Part shown: piece after piece, positions 11,532 through 26,000 of the stretch
Layout of the letters: every line of letters starts with the position of its first letter
How positions within the stretch are numbered: the stretch's first letter is position 1
From: Chlorokybus atmophyticus
Lineage: Eukaryota; Streptophyta; Chlorokybophyceae; Chlorokybales; Chlorokybaceae
Length of the DNA stretch: 64,000 nt
Direction: 5' to 3'
Assembly: GCA_009103225.1 (NCBI GenBank)
Contig: RHPI01003244.1
Span: 248,001 to 312,000 of the forward strand
The notes under the pieces: model-generated
Databases searched by the model: none
The model's input: the letters and a program-made list of their open reading frames with translations, nothing else
Told to the model about the DNA's origin: nothing
Translations under genes and position numbers: made by a program

Positions 11532-13204
11532 CTACTGCACACGAGCTTTCTTGTACGACTGCAGCGCCAGCTTCATTGGCGCCTTCTCAATCAGCTCACG
11601 GCGAGACCCACTGCTGCTCTTGCCCACACCATCAGCAGCAGCAGGATATGCAAAGGGTCCTACCGTTTCGTAGTCTGAGGCGCCTGACCCGGCCAGCACA
11701 CCCTTGCCGTACCACTTGCCGTCCTTGTCTGCGTGCATAATAGCGTTGCCGTCGGCATCATAGCGCAGCCTGATAGTTGAACCAAGAACGCCTCCTGCGG
11801 CGTCCGACAGCTGGATCTCCTCCATAGCGATGTTAAGATGCCCGCTGACCAGCTTGATTATGACTTTGATGAGCTCACCGTAGACAACAACATGTGTACC
11901 CTGCTCACAAGTGCATGTGCTTCAGTGTCAAGTTGTCAGACCCGCAGCAATCACATGAAATTGCAACAGGCTGCAGGGTCACTCACATCCAAAGAGGTGG
12001 TGACGAAGACCTTCTGTCCCAATGAGACGGTTTGGTTGAGTTGCAACTTGCCAGTCAATGCCGGGGAAGAGACATGTACCGGTGAGCCAGAAAAGTCAAC
12101 TGCCGGATCGCTAGAGTTGGCTGTCACCAGCACTTGGGGATTGCTGTCGCCGAAGCGGAAGCTTACAGCCGAGATGACAGTTGCGTGCGGATCCTCAAAC
12201 CAGTCTGCCACAGCTTCACTTGCATTCACAGGCACCTTCCAGAAGCGTGCATTGATCAGCAGCCTGGTGGCCGGGTCATACACTAGGTTGTACCACTTGC
12301 CGTTTCCTTCAGCAATGTCATCGCCCTGAAAGTCATACCGCTGCCCTTGCAAGCCTGCGGTGACAGTTGTTGAACATCAATAAGGTTGCGTCGCTACCAA
12401 TCAAGGCTGCAGGCTGCAACTGCTGCAAGCAATGCGTACCCACAAAATGGGGATCGCCAGTAGAGCTTGGCACTGCCTGGATTGCAACCTGTTCACAGAT
12501 GGCGCTGTTAGTAACAAATCTGCTGACAAGTAGCTGCGGTGGAACTGATTCAGGTGCAGCCGTACCTTCATACCGCCAAAGTCGCAGTGGCCAATGAGAG
12601 GGCAGATGAAGTATGTCACCGTGCCGATGGGTGGTACCGTGAAATAGTAGCTGCACGATAACAGGACATGCAGTGAGCAGACCAGCAGCAGCAGCATGCA
12701 GTGCAAAAACTCTGTTTTACCCAATTTTCTTGCCTGTTGGTGCTGACGTCCGCAACCACATTCGCGTTTTCGTAGTCGCATGCGTCATAGGCCTCCTTTG
12801 TAGCCTCAATGGCAACAGCATGACCTTCGTAGCTGAATACTGCCAAGACGCATCAGTAAGCGCCAGTTTACAACGCTTGTTCACGTTAAGCTTCCTCAGT
12901 TGGCGACTTACTGACAATGTCTCCAGGTGCCAACGCATTGTCCTCTGAAAATGTTGAATAGTCTTGAAAGAAGTCTGCACAAACCCAAAATGCATGACTC
13001 AACGGAACATAGCTGGCGGCAACCAGGGGCAGTCAAAGCTAGAGCCAACAGCACTGCACTGCCTAGAACTGCCCATGATGCATGCAACCACCACTTGACA
13101 TTATTCACTGCTTGCTCACCCCACTGTAGCGGGACGTACTTCGCTGCGCAGGTGGAAGCCAGCGCTAAGCATACCAGTGCCAGCTCAAGCAGTCTCGTCG
13201 CCAT
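11532..13204 (-). CDS. Secreted cupredoxin plus root-cap-like domain protein
   Basis: The ATG at 13204 opens a clear signal peptide (MATRLLELALVCLALASTCA). Exon phases then join a phytocyanin-like copper domain: DNALAPGDIV, FSYEGHAVAIEATKEAYDAC, and YFICPLIGHCDFGGMKVR. The His of GHAV and the Cys, His and Met of FIC..IGHC..GGM are the four type-1 copper ligands, so metal binding is plausible. The second half has TGDPHFVG followed by QRYDFQGDDIAEGNGKWYN and a long beta-rich, NXT/NXS-containing segment, resembling the GDPHFVG...YDF.G start of plant root-cap/LEA-like and VWD-like extracellular domains. The protein ends at TAG 11532-11534. One junction (near 12737) fits only with a GC donor (AACAG/GCAAGA). 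Likely secreted or cell-wall; the function of the combination is unknown to me. About 350-400 residues. Confidence 0.75.
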
Positions 13205-16200
13205 GAAGCCTATCCACCTGCGCTATGAAGCTCTCAGCACAGCGGCCCTGAGCTGAAGTTGCCAGCGTGTATCATGACATGACTGTGCGAGCGGCGTTCA
13301 GCTGTGTTGCATAGGAATAAACTGCATGCGCTCATTGGAATTGTTGAATGACTGAAGCATGTTCCAACTATCAAGTCAAAGCACATTATTGGAAGTCAAT
13401 CAAACACGGGCACGGTCATGCTGCACTGGCAAGACAACTGCTGCCAGGGCAAAAACTGGTCAAGCATGTTTAGCGTGCAGCGCTGCACATGCTGGGCCGC
13501 TGCAAGCGTGCACTGCTATCACCCAGAGATTCAGTGCTAACTGACGGCATGCTGAGTGCTAACATATCCAATAGCATGGCAACAGACCGACTGACTGCCT
13601 TCTTTAGCTCTGGTGTGACGCCTTTCAATGGTAGGTAAGATAGGCTCTAGCATGCAAGACAGCAAAGACACATAGACTGTGATTTGCAGTTTATATGTCA
13701 ACCTCAGAAATACGCATTCTAGCGATAAGAGCATGCAGTCACAGCTCACGCAGCAATCCAGCACCACACTCACACGCACTCACCTCTGCAGCCGTCCACT
13801 TCAGGCGCTTGCTAGCTTGGCGGCAGGGTCTGCGCAATGCAAGTGCAGCACACGGAGTGCTTGCAGAAGCAGCATGCAGTAGTGCACTACCTTAGAGAGG
13901 GAATGAAGAAATGCCCGCTGCCTTTGAATTTGCCTCTACCGCTGCCGCCGCCGCCTGTCTAATCAATGCGCCAAGCTGGCCAGCTAGCCAGTAAAAGTTC
14001 AAATTGCCTAAAATGTAATGACTCTCAATGCGCCACATGCTTGCGTGCTTCATCATGTCTTTTCACGGCAAACACATGACATTCCACAACAGCCGACATT
14101 GTCCCGGTCAGGAAGCACAATGTCTGATTGCAACACCCACCAATTCTGGCCACAGGAGGTTGTCTGCACGCCGGTCACAGTCAGAAGCTGCGCCGGTCAG
14201 GTCTGCTGCACGTGCGTCCACTTATGCACTCAGAAAGGTGGATGCCACCGAATCGGCGCGGGGACGAGGTGGCCAGTTTGAAATGGCAATCTCTCAACTT
14301 CGCCTGTTGCTTGTGGACGACGACACGTTGTGATCCTGATCGCTGGTTCACGCGTGACTTCTCCCCGAATATCGCAATATCGCAAATGCCAAAGTCGATG
14401 CATTGCACCCCAAGCGTACCAATCCACATTGACATGTGCGCTCTGATCCAGTCTTTAAAGCGTGTGTTGCAGTTATGAGAGCATTGAAGGAGAAACACAC
14501 GCGAGCCCATGCACAAACACTCATGTAAAGAGAATTGAAGACAACACATGTCAATTTATGTACAAGTTGCCTTACTGCAGCGTATGCAAGTTTACAAGGT
14601 ATATAGATGACTTGTTTGTAGTGGCTCTGCCAACGGCTTAAGTTTGCATTGTGCATGTTTCTTAACCAACATGCTGTGGGTGGTATTTGCTCAAGAGATG
14701 CTTCTGTTGTCACAATCAGCACAAGGCGTGAGCATTCCATATTGTTTACAACCCTGTCATTATATGGGCCTTCTCGTCAATAGCTTAATTGAAGCAATTG
14801 ATGTTGCAATTTATGCAGTTCTCACGCACTTGCATGAACAATTTGAATGAGATGGTGCAGTTGTTGCAAGATGGGTATGCCATTATAGCATTAATGTTGT
14901 AGACGTGATGTGACCACAACGCTTGCTAAGCTGCAGTGCGAGATGTTTAAAAGGTTGGATGTATGGAGGGGACCATCGCATAGTATATGTTCTAATGACG
15001 AGCAGGTGTACGATCATAGCGGGTAAATAATCATCAGGTAAAAGCGATTGCTGATGCTGTGGGGAGCATTGTTACTGTCAGCACGTATTGCACATATGCA
15101 TATGTGTAGCAAAGTTCAATCAAATTGATTTTAGTTGCTTAAACCAATTAAGGGCAAACACGATGCCTATCGCTTGGCTAGCGATTGGCAACTGTTTTGT
15201 TGCTGACTCACATCTTATGATTGCGCAAATGTTGAACAGAGGTGCTAAAATGCATGTGCAGAGTTGTTTTGATGCGTCACTTTTCGCCTTAAGACGGCCA
15301 CTACAAGATCTTCTCAACATGGCGACAATGGCCGACAAGCGCCTCATTTGCACAGCACAACTAGTGATGTGCAAGTATGGCATAGCACAACCGCCCCGCC
15401 CCGCACCGCCCCGCCCTGCCCCACCCTGCTCTTCTCTTATGCTCTCCCCGTCTTGCCTACTTCAGCAATCTTAAACTTAACGTGCTTTAGGCCTTTATGC
15501 TATAGGTCGGTTGGTTGCCAACTTTGCCACCGCCTCGAGCAGGTAAGGCGGCTTTCCTGCGCTCTGGCTATGCCTTGCCCGCCTTACATTGCACGTAGCT
15601 GCATGCACATGGTCCAGCTGCCCTTGCGTAGATATCTGTCAACCCTTGAACTGCTTGTTTATTGGTGTAGCTTTGTGTTGCGTGTGCATTCTTTGCATCC
15701 GTCTCGTTAAACTGCTTGTATACATAAACCTCACATGAAGATACAAAGCCGGTTGGGGACATATAAGCATCACATTGTTGAAGATGATTGAATTACGATA
15801 TGCTGATATCGATTCCGATTTTTAATGATACCACTGCCGTGCTTAATTGGCCGCCCCGCGTGTTTTCCCTCATTTTCCCACTCAACACTGCAAAAAAGAA
15901 TTGCATGCCGCAGGAAGTTATGTCAATATCTTTTAATCAACCTTCATTTGTTCCTAGACATTACACAAAGTTGATGACTCATTGCAGAAACCAACTTTCT
16001 AATAAGCTCACTTTCGGAGTAACAAGAACACCAAAATGGAAAAACGACCTTATTGGGTGTTTTATTTCACAAGGCCCTTGTGGCCTAAGCGACATGGCAT
16101 GTGCAAATAAAACTTATAATAATTGAAGAGGTCAATCCGAAAATGTCGCATAGGCTGTTACAATTCATATTTTAACGAAAATAATTATAAAGCATTTGAC

Positions 16201-17029
16201 GACTGTGATTGTCATGCACTTGAACTAGGCCTCTGGTGTAATAAAGTTTGCCCTTGTTTTCTTGTTGCCTTGCTAAATGTATGCGTGGGTGTGCATGACT
16301 GTGCATTACCTACCTGATTCTATACCATATGCAGTAGTCAGATCTGCACATGGTAATTAAATCTTGCAAGTCTAAGCCCTTCGAGTCAAAGAAACTTTTA
16401 CATCCATTTCTGTAAGCGATATACCAGTATAGTATAGGTACGTATACATCGCATTCATTCATGCACACACGTGCTCGAACACATACAGTGTACACAATAG
16501 TTAGGCAGGCATAGGCAGGCGACACCACCATTTATCATACCCGGGGCCTTCACCTACACCTAATGATACTACGTGCTTCTATGTGCAATGCAAGTGCGAG
16601 GTAGTACGCAGCACTATCAGCAGGCACCCAACATAGTCACAAAGTGGAATTTGAGGATCATAGGCAGCGAGCAGAGGGTTAGACCTTGGTCCAGTAGCAA
16701 ATATAGGGCAAGCAGTGTGCGGTGATGTGCTGTGCTCTATGGGGTTATGCCCCGGACCCTCCACCACCCTTGCCAATTTGACACATGCACATTCTCTCTG
16801 GCTGCCAAGTAACAGAGCCTGCGGCAGACCACCAGCAATTTCTTAAGGGTCACTATCTTTGCAACACACATGCAGTCAATACTACCCTAAAACACTTCAA
16901 CCCGACTCATAGACCTCTGTGCAGACAACCATTGCATAACCTCAGCTGCTACCGATGGATAAATCCTATGCACCACTATTTTTACCCGTCTCTCCCCTCG
17001 TCTACGCTTATCTCAATCTCACCTACACG
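13205..17029. other. Gene-free 3.8 kb with a dispersed repeat
   Basis: No exon chain with coding-like codon use was seen on either strand. It must hold the promoter of the cupredoxin gene at its left and the 3' flank of the kinesin at its right. Positions 15388-15425 are a CCGCC/CCCTG tandem run. Positions about 15795-15930 are homologous to 62335-62450. GT-rich short repeats occur at 16450-16500. Scattered open frames up to about 130 codons have no recognisable content. Confidence 0.5.
15795..15930 (+). repeat. Dispersed repeat copy 1 (partner at 62335)
   Basis: The blocks ATTCCGATTTTTAATGATAC, CCCTCATTTTCCCACT and AAAAAAGAATTGCATGC align in order and spacing with CTCCGATTATTAGTGATAC, CCCTCGTTTTCTCACT and AAAAAAATGCATGC at 62350-62440. 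Orientation is the same. The nature of the family is unknown; no terminal repeats or coding capacity were identified. Confidence 0.5.
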
Positions 17030-20000
17030 TTACATGTTCTCCTTATCATTGTCGATGCCATCCAGCGCTGGTTTGCCCAGCAGTCTGCGCCGGCCATCCG
17101 CATTGCGAGTCACCTTCGGTGGGAGAATGTGACCAGTCTGCGCTGCAGCTGCTTCCTCCCTTTCAGCAACACTTTGTCTCTTAGATGATGATGGTCCCTT
17201 GGGCAAGGCTGCTCTGTTTACAGACGCGGCTTTCAGTGGTGATGTTGTATTTGCTCCTTGCGCACTTGCGTTTGCAGCAGCAGTCTTGTTTGTCATCTCC
17301 GTTAGCTTCAACTCAAGCTCCTGCACCTGTAATGGTAATTGGTAGTTAAAAGTGAGAGTGACGATCATGTGCATCATGTGCACGTTGATGGCGAGCTGCT
17401 CACCTTTTGGGTGAGCAGCTGTCTCTTGCCATTGGAGAAATGCAGCTCAAACTCCAAAGTGTGGAGCTGCTGGTGCTTGTGAAAGCTGTCCAAAAACCCA
17501 CCGGCTTCCACTTGGCGCTTCAGTGCTCGAAAGACCTCCTCTTGCCTCAGAAGCTGCCAAACAGCATTAACATTTGCTGCTTTGCTGCAACAGCAGTAAG
17601 ATACATTCGCAAACCAACGTTGTGCATTTTGTCCCTTCACCTGCACTTTGCATGCTTTGAGCTCGGCACGCAAGCTTGCATTGGCCTCTTTCAAAGTGTC
17701 CAGCTCTGTTGCCGTATCCAACAGCTTTGCGCTGATGTTCTGTGAAGCCAGCAACTCATTGTACTTCTGTTTCCACACCTGCAACAAACCACTTTAACAT
17801 GTCTAATCACAAATAAGACACAAGCATGGCAACACCTTTTCACAATGCTCAAGATTCTGACACCACCTTTGCGCGTTCAAGCTGCGCAACAGCCTTCTGC
17901 AGCTTCTGCTCAAGGATCCGGTTCTTGTACTCCACTTCAACCTGCTTCTCTTCATGCATAGCATTCTGTCATGTAAGATACGCGTGTCAGCCATGTTAGC
18001 TGCTATGTTGATTTAGAGCAGGTCGTGATGATCATAACATGGAAGCGCATGCATGCCCTTGTACGCATGCATGTGAGCAGGCACGCACGCGCGCGCGCGC
18101 GCGCACACACACACACAGACAGAGTCAAAGATAGTGTCAAACCTGCTCAGCAGCTGCCGTGAGCTCAGCAATCTGCTGTTCATAAGCTGTGCACTTTTCT
18201 CTCCAATCCTCATAGCTTTGACTGCTGTGCTCATGCGCGGTTGTTGTTGCCTCTACCAGCATGGGCCTGTTCAACACGCATATGTGCATGGTTAGTTTCT
18301 CATAGCACGCTATCCAAAGTTGCAAGCGTCACCGCACGCTTACATGACCGCATTGGAGCCCTTTGCTAGCTGCGCTCTCAACGCAGAAACATCTGCCTCC
18401 ATACTCCTGTCACAAACAACGAGCAAAGCTTGACGACGGGCATCTATATTAAACACGATAACAAACAAGTGTTGGGCTCATGGATGAGCTAGAAACCCCC
18501 TACACACCCACCTGAGCTGCTTGTGGCAGTCGACAAGCTGCTGCTTCAGCTCCTGTGATGCAGCTTTCTCTGCATCTAGTGCCTCCTGCAGCTGTGTAGC
18601 ATCCTAAACAACGCAATGCATCTGACTTAGCAATCAGTTTGATTATTGGTGGCATACCACATGCTTCAGCATATGCGTGTGAGCTGAGGCCATGTTGCTC
18701 GCACCCAACGCATCTGTTCTTGCGCTTCTCGTGCTGCATGAGTAGCCTCCGCAAGCCTCACGGACGCGCTACCCATCTCATTTTGAAGGTCACTGCATGC
18801 TCTAGAGTTTGAACACAATCATGAAGAGTCGACAACCAGTGGTCACATGTTGGTACCTGACTTGTTGCTTGTATGCTGCAGCCTCATTGCGCAACGTGGC
18901 AGCGAGCTCTTCCTGACACACTATTTGGTCTCTCCACTTAGCCTCTTCCTGCACAAGAATGCAATTACAACTCATGCACTGAAGGAGCACATGTAAGATC
19001 ACAAACAGTCAACGATGTCCTTGTAAGCTTTGACAAGCCATACCTCTTGCAGCCGGTCCAGTGCTGTCTGGGTTTCATTGGCCCGCACCTGTACAACTGG
19101 CACTGATCAACAAGTCATCACACTACGAGTAACCATCGCAAAGCTGCAGTCTGAGCACTTGCCTCAAGTCGCTGTACCTCCTCACGCCTCTCAGCCTCCT
19201 GCTGCTCCGCTTCCTGCATGCACCACGCACATTACCTATCTGGACCCGTACACTCCCGATGACTTTGGTGCGTCCACGTGCATGCATGACTTGGCACAAA
19301 AGGTGGCTCTCACCTTCAGCTTCTCAGCAAGCTCCACAGCCTTATGCTGGGCTTCCGCTAGCTGTCCTCGCATCTCTTCGCACTGCTGCGCCAGCCGCTT
19401 GCTTTCCTCTTCTGCCGCTTGCAGCGCCTGAAAACATAAACCGAAGAGTCAACTACATCGTTTGCAGAGATCATTACCGTGCGCATTGTTGATAAACCAC
19501 ACACGCATCAGGTCACCACCTTCTGCTGCTCTTGCAACGACTTGCTTACGCCAGCGCGCTGGGCCTCACTGGCCTCCAGTGCTTCCATCTGAGAGGGCCA
19601 GCTCACAATGTCGCACAGCAGAGCCATCATAATGTGGTAGTGTGGATACACACTACCACATGGTGATGAGTCCCAAAACTTGCACAGCAGCTTAGCTGCA
19701 TGCTATCATGAAACAAGCGCGACACAATCGACACACAATTAACCGAGCAACTAGTCACACTCAGCGTGTACAGCTTCACATTGTAATCTCCAAAACCACT
19801 TCTTACCAACGCTGCTTGCTTTGCGTGTTGCGTGCGCACCACACTCTGATACTCCATGAGTTCCCTCTGCAGTACGTCGTGTCGCCCGCATGCGGCGTTG
19901 CGTTCTGCCCGGGCCGCGACGACCTCCGTCTGCAGCTCGTGCTCACGGGCGGTGCGGCTCTCGTTCGCCGCGGCCAGTGCATTGAGAGCCTCGCGGAGAC

Positions 20001-23000
20001 GGGCCTCAATGTCCGCACGCCGCGCGGACTCGGCGTCGCGCTCGCAGGAACGGAGGGAGTGGGACTCCTCGAGGGCGATGTGGGCCTCAGTCAACTGATC
20101 CACCACCTACACACGTGGGTGTACAACGCAACATATCACACATGTGCACGTGCAACACAACACCATGTGACCTCTTCGTACCTGTGCAGACTCTGCCTTC
20201 AGCTTTGCTTCAACAGCAGCGTGTTCTTCTTGTTCCCGCCGGTACTTGGCCTCTTTATCGGTGGCATCCGCGGTGGCGAGCGCCAGCTGCTTGTGTAGTG
20301 TTGATAGTTCCGCACGCTTTGATGACAGCTCGGCCTCGCTGGCAGCAAGTTCGGCTCTGAGACTCTCCACCTGCGCAGAGTGTCACTCACGTATTTATGC
20401 TGATGTGCAACGGAACGGAAGTGCTTCACATTATGTGCGGACATTCCAATCACTACCTCGCGCTGAATCTCAAGGGCATGCTCACGCGAGGTCGACAGAT
20501 CCGCTTCAAGGGCCTCGCGTTGACTCTTCTCAATCTGCACATCAAACTGCGCCTTCTCCAGATCAGTCAGAGCAGTATTGAGCCTCTGCTCCAGCGCTCC
20601 AACCTGTTACCACACCACACCACAACATTGACATCAAGTTGTTGTTGGGTACACATAGACATAGTGCCGCGGTCACGCGTAACCAGCCTCACCTGAGTCT
20701 TGTTCTTGTTCATGGCCTGCTGGACGCTCTCTCGCCGCTTGTCGATGACGGACTCGCGCCGGATGACCTCCTTGGACAGCTGGGTGGACTGCCCTTGGGC
20801 GCGCCTCACCTCGCGCTCGAGGTTGGCCTTCTCCGCCAGGGCCTTGTTCTTGTCCTGCACCGCCGCACGCGCGCGGTTCTCCGTCTCACTAAGCTTCGCT
20901 CTCACCTTGCAGAAGGACGCGCAGTGTTCAGAATTCTTTTACGGGTCATTGAGTACTAAGGCTTGGACCTTTCATCCTTACCTTGTCGAGTTCCTTGTTC
21001 AGGTCAGCCACTTCGCGCGTAAGACGGCCGGGAGCGGCTTGGGAGGAGTGGAGTTCCTTGCGAGCCAATGCAAGGGCCGATGCAGCAGACGCCTGGTTGC
21101 AATGCTTGTATGTGTGTGTGTGCATGCATGAGTGCGTGTGTTTGTATGCGCATGGGCGTGTCTGCGCGTGCGTGCGTGCGTGCGTGCGCGTGTGCATGCG
21201 CCTTTGCCAGTGCGAGTGCGTGCACAATGCACACTCTGTCGCTGACATGGACTCAAAGGCATGTGTGACGCACTTTTGGAAAAAGTCACTCCGCGCACCT
21301 TGGCTTCCTCTGCCTCGGAGAAATTGGCTTCCAAGCGTTCTAGCTCGCTGGTCATCTCTCTGCAGCGCTCGTCGCGCTCACGCACTTCTGCTTCCAGCAA
21401 GCAGACACGCTGTTCTTCGGTCGTCACGCTCGCCTCTGCTTTGGCTAGCAGCTCGCTTGCTGTGGCTAACTGCTGCGCCTGCTCAATGAGTCCAATTGAG
21501 ACAACAGAGCAGAACAACTACATAGCCACCCACACGCCAAACCTGTTCTTGAAGGAGTTGCTCGTGTCTGTCTGCCCTGGCTTGAACTTGCTCCAACTCT
21601 GCACGTGTGCTAGCGAGCACATTGTTGTGGTCACATATTTCGCTCTGCTTCTCAGCCATGGCTCGCTCCTATGACGGCAGTCCATGCTTGTCAGTCCACG
21701 CAATGCAGCAGAAGCAAGCAGTAACAGTAGCGCAACGCAGTCGTACTGCGAATTGGAGTGCAGACTCCAGCTTGGTGATCGCAGCTTCTTGCTCCGCTGT
21801 CTTGCTTGCAGCAGTCTCCAGAGCCTCTTTGAGCACGGCCTCCACTTGTTGCAGCCGGTCAACAGCTTCCAAGCTCTGCTTGTCAAGCGCACTGAGCTCC
21901 ACCTGCAGTGACCATCCCATGAGTATGATCGAGAGGCATGTTGGCCTTGGTGACAATGTGAGGGGTTATTACCTGCACAGCTTGCACCGCATCCTGGCAC
22001 GCTGCATTGCGCAGCTCCGACTCAGCAGCCAAGGCTGACAACGCAGCTTCACTCTTGCACAGCGCATCTGCCATCGACTCATACCCCTCTTGCAGCTGCA
22101 AAGTGCATTACAGCGTGCAGAACTCAGTGACAGCAAACATGTTGTGAGTGTTGTCACAGCGTAGCGCATTCTTGTTCCTTACCTGGTCAATTCTATTTAG
22201 AATCACTGGAACCTCTGCGCTCTGAGCTTGAGCCGCTTCCAGCTTGCCAGTCAGCTCTGCAATGGCTGCCTCATAGGCCGCTCGAGTCTCGCCCGGCGCC
22301 TCGCTCTCTGAAACCAACTTGCTTTCCAAGGTTGCATATTCCTCTCTCACCTGCCGGATACGTGTCAATGCGCATTCTGGACCACATTGCAGGAGTAGTG
22401 CTCACACCATGCGCTAATCAGATATCATCCCGTGTCACCTGCTGCAGTTGTGCCATAATGACAGGAATGTCAGCCACTCGTTCTTCAGCCTTTGCCAGTT
22501 TATCCTCCAACGCTTTCAAAGCAACCTCATACTCTTCACACCGCTGATTGGCCCGAGCATTCTGCTCATGAGCCTGCAAAACAGCATGGTTGTGTTCACG
22601 CAAGCACAGTCACAAGTTGCAACAGCACGCATGCACAGTCACACGCACATGCACACATATCGAACCACACACACGCATGGACGCACGCCTGCACGCACCA
22701 GTATACATGTAGCTGCACGCACGGTCACATGCACGCATGCATACCATGTGTACACGCACACAGGCACGTGTAACATCACCAGTGACTCTCACCTTAGCTA
22801 GTTCATCGTTCAAGGCCTGCGCAGCAGCTTCTCCCTCAGCCAGAATGCGTACAATGGTATCTGCAGCAGCAGCGGCAGCGGCTTCCGATTCGCCCTTTTG
22901 CACCATTATGGCCTGGTCCATCTCCAACACCCTTCGCTGAAGGCATGTGATTGCACTCGCAGCTTCAGCCTCCTTCTCATCAGCGGCAGCAAGAGCTTCT

Positions 23001-26000
23001 TGAAGGATTGCCAACTCACGGTCCTGCCGGTTTGTCATTGCTTGACAATCGATTCTGTTGCTGCAAAAGTGTGAAGGCAGTTGAGGTACTTACCTCTGCA
23101 GCGCCTTTGCTCGAGTGCTCGCTTTTGGCATGCGAGGAGACTTCACCAAAAGCCACAGTCTCCGCTGATCCAGGCTGCAACACACACGCCAGTCGTACAT
23201 TAACACAAGTGTCTACATTAATGGAATGCCGGCTGGACAGACCTGTGTTTTAGCTGGCTCGCCCTTGATGGCCTTGGGCGTGAAGAAGAGAGCTTCCACT
23301 CCCGGGAGCTCCTCAGTAAGCTCGTCCTCGTCCTTGCCTCCAGTCCTCTGGCCAGAACTCTGGGCAGGACTCCTGCTGTTGAGCTGTGTGAGGGCAACAG
23401 CGAGCTCCTCGCGAAGCTGCTGTATCTCCTGATCAAGAAGTGCTTCATCTCGCGGCTGTGGCCGAGACTCCTCCTGCTCCGCTTCATAATGCACACCGAC
23501 GTCCTCGGCAAGCGTGCTCGGAAAGGGTGCAGCAGCAACAGCAGCAGTAGCAGCAGCAGCTTCAAGGTGGCCAACTCGCTGCTGCAAGGCGTCTTTGGCA
23601 GCCTTGTCATCAGCAATGCAAGCACGCGCATCAGCCAGCTGAGCTGTGAGTGATTCCACCTCTGCCTGCGAAGCACCGATGTTGTTTGGCATTGCCCATA
23701 TGCACCAAGGCATGAAGAAAGATACCTTGAAGGTGTGTTGATCTTGCAGCTGAGACTTCAGCATCAACACCTCAACATTGCGCTCATCTAGAGCTGCTTG
23801 CAAGGCTGTGAACCGTCCCGGCATTTCAGCAGATGCATCAGCAGTCAAATGCGTCTGTGCCTGAGACTCCTCCAGTTGTCTCTGCAACTGCTCAACGGAG
23901 GTATCACTACACAATGATACATGGAGCTTATCAACACTCTCCAACTACACACACCTCAGCTATGCGCGTCTTTGCAGCCTGGCTGATGTCCACCAGCTCT
24001 CGTTCCATGTATGCTCTTTCCATCTGCAGCTGCTCGATCTGCCTCAGAACATCTTCAGATTTACCCGGCTTGGTCTGCGCCGCCAGCTGGCTCTCCAGCT
24101 CCGCGCATCGAGCCTTCCAGGTTTCAAGCTCTTTCAGCACCTGCAGGACAACATGAGCACGACATGCGTGCCATAATGTGTGTACTCGAGGATGGTTACC
24201 TCTGCACTAGCAGAATCATCATTAACACAAACAGGCGTCACTTGAGCCGCAGGTGTTGAGAATGGCCCCGAGCACTTGCGCTTGTGTGTCTCATGCACTT
24301 CTTCTTCATACAAACAAGGAGTCAGTACAGTGCGTACCACTTCACAGCAATGCTAGTGTATAAGCAAATAAGCCAGAGTGGTATGGATGCACCTTCAGGA
24401 ACTTCTAAGAAGGGCCGCTTGACACTCGACTGGCGTGGCGTGAAGGTTGCTTGACCTGCAGGTTCCTCGCTGATGATCAGTGGCGCAGTGTCCTCGCTTT
24501 CCAGAATGTTTACCGGCAGCTCTGCAAGCTTTGGCCGCTTAACATCCTGTTGACAAGCCAATGTGTTGAACATTACAGCTATTGCAGCAAGCATACATAC
24601 ATGTAGGCTCTTCGCTAGGTGACTTACAGGCAGCTGATGGGACGAAGATGCTGGCAATCTTGGTGCAAAAGTCGTGTGCCTGCGGTTGCCACCCTGCGAA
24701 ACCAACACGTACGTAAGTCACAATGTTGGCCCCAATATGTGCTTGAGTTGGGATTCTGCGTGGTCAACCTTGGTCCAGTTCTCTTGCAGGTTGGCCTCGT
24801 CCTGGTGTTTGGCGAGGACCAGCTTGGTGAGGCTGTCGATTTTGGCCCGGTGCTGCGCTTCAACTGCCGTGCGCTCAGCCAGCTGCAGTTCCAACAGCAC
24901 GTTGTCCTGCTCCATCTAAAACACACAACAGCATATCACACAACATACACAATAGGCGCAACATTGGCTTAATGTCGTTGATACAACATCCACACGTACT
25001 CTGAGCATCTCCTGCCGCAGCCGGTTGACTTCGAGCTCGACTTCAGAAGAGTTGGCCGCCTGTAATGCGCATGCAATCCAAGGCAAGTTGCGTCAAAGGA
25101 AGGGACCTCAGAAATTTTGTCATGTGGCATGTGCAGCATTGCCACAGCACGCACCTGAAGCTTACGCCGCAGCTCCGCAATCTCCTTTTTTTGGCGTTGC
25201 AGGAGAGCTTGATCGGTCAACACCTGCATACGTATTTGTAAGCCACCAATAGCTACAAAGTCACTACGTGGATGACACTTGGGTGTTGTGCACAGACCTC
25301 GTTGACTTGTGCATTGTTGGTCACGCGTTTAGCTCGTTCTGCAAACAACAGCGTGCTTCGAGTCTCCTCCATGTTGGCCTACACAGATGAATGCAACCAC
25401 CAACATCAACCTTTGTATAAATTATAACAGTACTCCATGCATTGGTTAAACACAACGACAAAGACACATGCAGACAGTACCGTTGCTGGTGAGATGCAGC
25501 AGATGATGGCCGTCATGGAGTTGCCCCCGAGCGCAGACTGCAATATCCGCGTCAACTTGCTGTCTCGGAAGTTGATGTGGCCTCTGCATGAACAAACCCG
25601 ATCAGGCTGTGGTTAGGTGACACCAACAACAGTAACATCTGCATCGTGTTCGCATTGAGTTAATCTTCAAACTCACCCTCTTGCATCTACACCCTCGCTG
25701 AGCTTCTTGATCACCTGCCCCAGGTACATGAGACTTTTATTGATGTGCGCACCCTCTTTCATCCGCACGCCATCTGCACCGGTCTTGGCAGCTCTTTCAG
25801 ACCCAGCCAAGTCCACCAGGTTCTGTTTGAACAACATCAGTGTTAGTGTTAGTTCACATCCCACAGATAGTCTTCACAGATACTAGAAAAAAAGGCTCAC
25901 CAGCGTGGATACACGCACGGCGTCAACGCCGTTCTGCTCAATGCTTGCAGCGTCTTCATCAGCAGCACGCTCACGGCTTTCAATCACCTGCACAGTGCAC

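Noticed and set aside
15348-15710. Plus-strand Pro/Leu/Arg-rich frame
   Set aside because: It spans a CCGCC run and lacks coding-like codon use or recognisable motifs.
20983-21517. Plus- and minus-strand frames of Cys-Val and His-Thr repeats
   Set aside because: They cover a GT/GCGT microsatellite in a kinesin intron; only the flanking coiled-coil exons are real.
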